Part shown: in pieces, positions 5,243 to 7,633 of the stretch
Position numbering within the stretch: the first letter of the stretch is position 1
Layout of the letters: each line of letters begins with the position of its first letter
Source: Chitinophagaceae bacterium
GTDB taxonomy: Bacteria > Bacteroidota > Bacteroidia > Chitinophagales > Chitinophagaceae
Assembly (NCBI GenBank): GCA_026785745.1
Contig: JAJAZO010000109.1
Location: forward strand, 1 to 7,633
Direction: 5' to 3'
DNA: 7,633 bases
Translations under genes and position numbers: made by a program
The notes under the pieces: generated by a model
Seen by the model: only the letters and a program-made list of their open reading frames with translations
Databases searched by the model: none
Told to the model about the DNA's origin: nothing

Positions 5243-5836
5243 TTACATGTAAAGGTCTTCCTTATTATCCTTTTCCTTAAACCAATTATCAGGATTTTTA
5301 ACAATGTATTTTCTGATTCGTTTCATTTCTTCATCATCCCTTATTATCCTGTCATAAAAACGGGGTTGCCATGCAAAATCAATCTTATTTATTGTTGCAT
5401 ATGATTTTACACCTGCTTTATACCCTCTGATGATAGATGATATGTTACCCGATTGAGGTCCAAATTTGTTTACATACCCAATTTGCTGCAAAGACGTAAT
5501 ATCTTCTGTTTCCTTATAAATAATTATTATTCCATGTACATGATCAGGCATTACCACAAATTCATCCAGTATTACAAAGGGGAAATGTTCAGGTATTTTT
5601 CGCCAGTATTCACCGGCGATTGAACCAATTGGCGTTGCTCGTAGAGACGCAAAATTTTGCGTCTCTAAACCAGCAAAATTTTGCGTCTCTAAACCAGCCG
5701 AAAGAACAATTTCGCCGAAATTATGAATCCTGTCTTTTGTACAAATCGTAATAAAATAGGCCCCATTTTGTCCATAGTTATAGCCCTGTAAACGGGCAGA
5801 TGGTATTCGATATTTTCCATGAAATTTATCGGGCAT
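5243..5836 (-). CDS. REP-associated tyrosine transposase (RAYT, Y1_Tnp)
   Basis: The 197-residue protein is a single-strand HUH endonuclease of the IS200-like Y1 superfamily, of the chromosomally settled RAYT kind that acts on REP palindromes. The N-terminus FHGKYRIPSARLQGYNYGQNGAYFITICT is the standard RAYT start. The HUH motif is H99-V-H101 in VVMPDHVHGIIII, and the catalytic tyrosine is Y161 in QPRFYDRIIRDDEEM, followed by IRKYIVKNPDNW. All catalytic residues are intact. Residues 46-72 (SAGLETQNFAGLETQNFASL and on) are an extra segment between FGEIV and the EYWRKIPEHF helix. It is encoded by a palindromic element plus a 24-bp in-frame tandem copy, with the same core as the inverted repeats just upstream of the gene. 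It lies 8 bp before recO and 100 bp after porZ. Typically such transposases are single-copy and not flanked by IS ends, as here. Whether the insertion in the loop leaves it active is unknown. Confidence 0.92.
   Translation of the reverse strand: MPDKFHGKYRIPSARLQGYNYGQNGAYFITICTKDRIHNFGEIVLSAGLETQNFAGLETQNFASLRATPIGSIAGEYWRKIPEHFPFVILDEFVVMPDHVHGIIIIYKETEDITSLQQIGYVNKFGPQSGNISSIIRGYKAGVKSYATINKIDFAWQPRFYDRIIRDDEEMKRIRKYIVKNPDNWFKEKDNKEDLYM
5642..5667. repeat. REP-like 26-bp perfect palindrome inside the RAYT gene
   Basis: The arm TAGAGACGCAAAA (5642-5654) is followed directly by its exact reverse complement (5655-5667), giving a 26-bp perfect dyad. The core GAGACGCAAAA is the same as in the inverted repeats at 5897-5937 upstream of this transposase gene. 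It encodes part of the extra loop ETQNFASL in the protein. From memory, GAGACGCAAAA-type palindromes recur widely in Bacteroidota genomes, in line with a REP-family element mobilised by the adjacent RAYT. Confidence 0.85.
5649..5696. repeat. 24-bp tandem duplication in frame in the RAYT gene
   Basis: The unit at 5649-5672 is repeated exactly at 5673-5696. The period of 24 bp is eight codons, so the protein simply carries GLETQNFA twice. Each unit holds the CAAAATTTTG core and one GCGTCTCTA arm. The copy at the low-coordinate side also has the opposite arm (5642-5648), completing the palindrome; the second copy is a half element. Confidence 0.9.
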
Positions 5837-5896
5837 CTGATTCGAATTAGGTGTCGGTTATCCCTTTATTGAAATAAAATTTAAACAATTCTATTT

Positions 5897-5937
5897 GAGA
5901 CGCAAAATTTTGAGAGAGAAGCAAAATTTTGCGTCTC
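5897..5937. repeat. inverted REP-like pair between porZ and the RAYT gene
   Basis: GAGACGCAAAATTTTG (5897-5912) and CAAAATTTTGCGTCTC (5922-5937) are perfect 16-bp inverted repeats separated by a 9-bp purine-rich spacer, AGAGAGAAG. Each arm also contains the CAAAATTTTG self-palindrome. The pair sits 60 bp upstream of the RAYT start, and its right end overlaps the porZ stop codon (TAG, 5939-5937 on the minus strand). Paired inverted REPs beside a RAYT gene are the usual form of its substrate. A transcript through this region would also fold into a strong hairpin, but with no clean T-run after it. Confidence 0.85.
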
Positions 5938-7633
5938 TATCGGGAAATAAAAAAAATCTTTGTTGCTATTCTTTCTTTCTTCCCCTCATCACTCACCAGC
6001 ACCAGGTAAACACCACTTGATATCCGCTGCCCTTTATAATTTCTTCCATCCCATACGGCCTGCCCACCCAATGCTCTAGTCTGATAAACTAATCGTCCGT
6101 CTAATTCTGTAATCTTTACGATAGCATTATTTACCAATCCTCTTATTCCAATCGTTCCTGTATAATCCGGCGGCACAGGATTGGGGAACACTACTACATC
6201 CTCATTTTTTTCTCCGCCTTCTGTTGCCGTACTCCGGAATGAACAAATTCCTTTGGCTGTTGCAAAATACACTTCACCTGTCTTACCATCAATCGTTATT
6301 TTTTTTACATCACTGCTTAACAATGGACTATTGTTTTCTGTAAACTGGTAAATAACTTTTTCGCCGCTGGCACTGATGAGAAAGACGCCGTTTTTTGTAG
6401 CCACCCATTTTCTATCGGCACCATCTACGGCTATGCCCCGCACTTCCTGCCCTTTGAATAAAAATCCGGCAAAATTTCCATTCGGCACAATGGGTAATAT
6501 TGCTTCGCAAGTTTGAGCTGAAAAAACATTCTGCGGACATTGAATCACACCAATACCATCCGTTGTTCCCACCCAGATAAAACCACTTTTGTCTTTTGCC
6601 ACACATAACACTTCGCTGTTTGGCAGGTTGCCGTTTCCTGCGCCACTAATATATCTTCTCCACTTATCATCATTAGTATTATCAATGGATGCTCCATGGT
6701 CATAACAAATCAAACCATTACCCAACGGGGCTACTATCCATTTATAATTATTATCATCAATCAATATTTGTGACAAAGCGTTTTGAAACAATCCAAAAGG
6801 AACTGTAAAATTTCTCCAGCTTCCATTGCTTTTCCTAACCCGCAGTTGTTGTGCTGCACCAAAGTTGGAAATCCATAAATTATTTTCCTTGTCAAAAGCC
6901 AATCCTGCTACACGGTAACTACCCGGATCACCAATAGTAACACCCAGGTTATTTTGCTTAAAAATTTCAAACACCGGCCCTGGTTTTATATGCAGCAATC
7001 CGCCGCCGAAAGAACCCGCCCAGATAGTTTCATCTCTTTTATCAATCGCAATAGTTATATAATCAAGCAATGAATCAATTTGATTATACCGGTACCGGTT
7101 TATATTATTCCAGCTTCCTGCTGAGAATGAATAAATGCCATCGCCATTATACTGATAATTCCAGGCATCGTTTACCGAACCTGCCGTTGCATAAAATGTA
7201 TTATTATAAACAAGCATCTCGCCGCTTGCTATAGCCTGTGGCGAATTAAGAATGTACTGTTGGTATGTTAGTGATGTTCCGAAATGCGACAAACAAGCAA
7301 ACTGATCAGCCATCCAGGGTTCATTATTATATAAAATAGCTTTCCGTGGAAATGAAACAGCGGCTACATTTGCCAATGTTCTGAAAACAGTTCCATCTGC
7401 ATTCAACATTACTACTCTGCTGGTACCGTTTGGCCGTCTTTCACACAACTGTATTTTATTTTCCGTTGTATTGCTGCTTACAAAAGGCCAGGTATCCGTA
7501 TAAAGAAATGACCAATTGGCTCCTGTCTGCACAAACAACGAATCATTTTTTTGTACTATCACTTTATTCTGCACCGTCAGCACATTTTTGCAAGGTCCGC
7601 CAGGCAATCCATTGCTGCCACTTACTGTTTGCC
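5937..7633 (-). CDS. porZ: PorZ-like T9SS propeller protein, 5' end outside the window
   Basis: The frame stays open to the right edge, so the N-terminus is missing; 564 full codons are visible. PorZ is a cell-surface part of the T9SS attachment complex that helps pass anionic lipopolysaccharide to secreted cargo. The visible part is a chain of beta-propeller blades of the two-component-regulator type, seen as repeated NLWISNFG, YKWIVAPLGNGL, GFIWVGTTDGIGVIQC, RKWVATKNGVFLI and GEVYFATAKGICSF. The PorZ-like signature TENNSPLLSSDVKKI lies just before the linker. The last 86 residues (5940-6197) are a type A sorting domain beginning VVVFPNPVPPDYTG, with QAVWDGRN and ISSGVYLV. The order porZ then recO is, from memory, common in Bacteroidota, and here the two are split by the RAYT gene. 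The TAG stop lies inside the REP-like repeat. The TTG at 7607 is not a start, since coding similarity runs through it. Confidence 0.82.
   Translation of the reverse strand, partial: QTVSGSNGLPGGPCKNVLTVQNKVIVQKNDSLFVQTGANWSFLYTDTWPFVSSNTTENKIQLCERRPNGTSRVVMLNADGTVFRTLANVAAVSFPRKAILYNNEPWMADQFACLSHFGTSLTYQQYILNSPQAIASGEMLVYNNTFYATAGSVNDAWNYQYNGDGIYSFSAGSWNNINRYRYNQIDSLLDYITIAIDKRDETIWAGSFGGGLLHIKPGPVFEIFKQNNLGVTIGDPGSYRVAGLAFDKENNLWISNFGAAQQLRVRKSNGSWRNFTVPFGLFQNALSQILIDDNNYKWIVAPLGNGLICYDHGASIDNTNDDKWRRYISGAGNGNLPNSEVLCVAKDKSGFIWVGTTDGIGVIQCPQNVFSAQTCEAILPIVPNGNFAGFLFKGQEVRGIAVDGADRKWVATKNGVFLISASGEKVIYQFTENNSPLLSSDVKKITIDGKTGEVYFATAKGICSFRSTATEGGEKNEDVVVFPNPVPPDYTGTIGIRGLVNNAIVKITELDGRLVYQTRALGGQAVWDGRNYKGQRISSGVYLVLVSDEGKKERIATKIFFISR

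Noticed and set aside
5095..5404. Two plus-strand frames over recO and RAYT
   Set aside because: They are antisense shadows crossing a gene boundary, with no recognisable motifs.
5642..5937. CRISPR-like array from repeated CAAAATTTTG units
   Set aside because: The spacing is irregular, two units are immediately tandem without spacers, and the units are palindromic REP-like elements next to a RAYT; no cas genes are present.
6412..6606. Minus-strand 64-codon frame inside porZ
   Set aside because: It is an out-of-frame reading of the propeller gene, with composition expected of a shadow.
7605..7607. TTG as the start of the propeller gene
   Set aside because: The reading frame continues open to the edge of the window with plausible coding sequence (QTVSGSNGLPGG), so the gene is truncated by the window.

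Overview
The window reads as chromosomal DNA of a Bacteroidota bacterium, most likely from the Chitinophagaceae or a close family. The reasons are a PorZ-type propeller protein with a type IX secretion (T9SS) C-terminal sorting domain, a RecO without zinc cysteines, a DUF937-type glycine-rich protein typical of the group, AT-rich start regions without Shine-Dalgarno sequences, and a promoter-like TAnnTTTG box. No rRNA, tRNA or CRISPR array was seen.

Layout. The left edge (1-147, +) carries the C-terminal end of a VanZ-like membrane protein. A gene-poor stretch follows (148-602) with a GC-rich hairpin, a 14-bp perfect palindrome, and a strong leftward terminator. On the minus strand then come a DUF937-like glycine-rich protein (603-1277) and peptide chain release factor 1, prfA (1390-2454). 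A 205-bp divergent region (2455-2659) has an atypical GC-richer block and a 9-bp hairpin. The amidohydrolase gene (2660-3817, +) converges on a minus-strand series that reads, in transcription order, porZ (enters at the right edge, stops at 5937), a REP-associated Y1 transposase (RAYT, 5243-5836), recO (4488-5234), a Uma2/DUF820 nuclease-fold gene (3915-4454), and a remnant of the recO 3' end (3809-3913).

Two signs of genome rearrangement stand out. First, the last 34 codons of recO plus the stop are present twice as a 105-bp direct repeat (94 of 105 identical by eye) that exactly brackets the Uma2 gene. The second copy still reads in frame to its own stop and mostly differs by synonymous or conservative changes. 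This looks like insertion of a nuclease-like gene with a long target duplication, or import of a related recO-uma2 segment that left the native recO tail behind. Second, the RAYT gene is associated with a palindromic GAGACGCAAAA element. An inverted pair of these lies just upstream of it and contains the porZ stop codon. A further perfect palindrome plus a 24-bp in-frame tandem copy lies inside the RAYT coding sequence. RAYT/REP pairing is known biology; the in-frame insertion in the transposase is the unusual part.

The core genes (prfA, recO, porZ) are housekeeping or group-typical functions. RAYT-REP and Uma2 are accessory pieces that appear to have been added on either side of recO. I see no convincing wholly new multi-gene system here.
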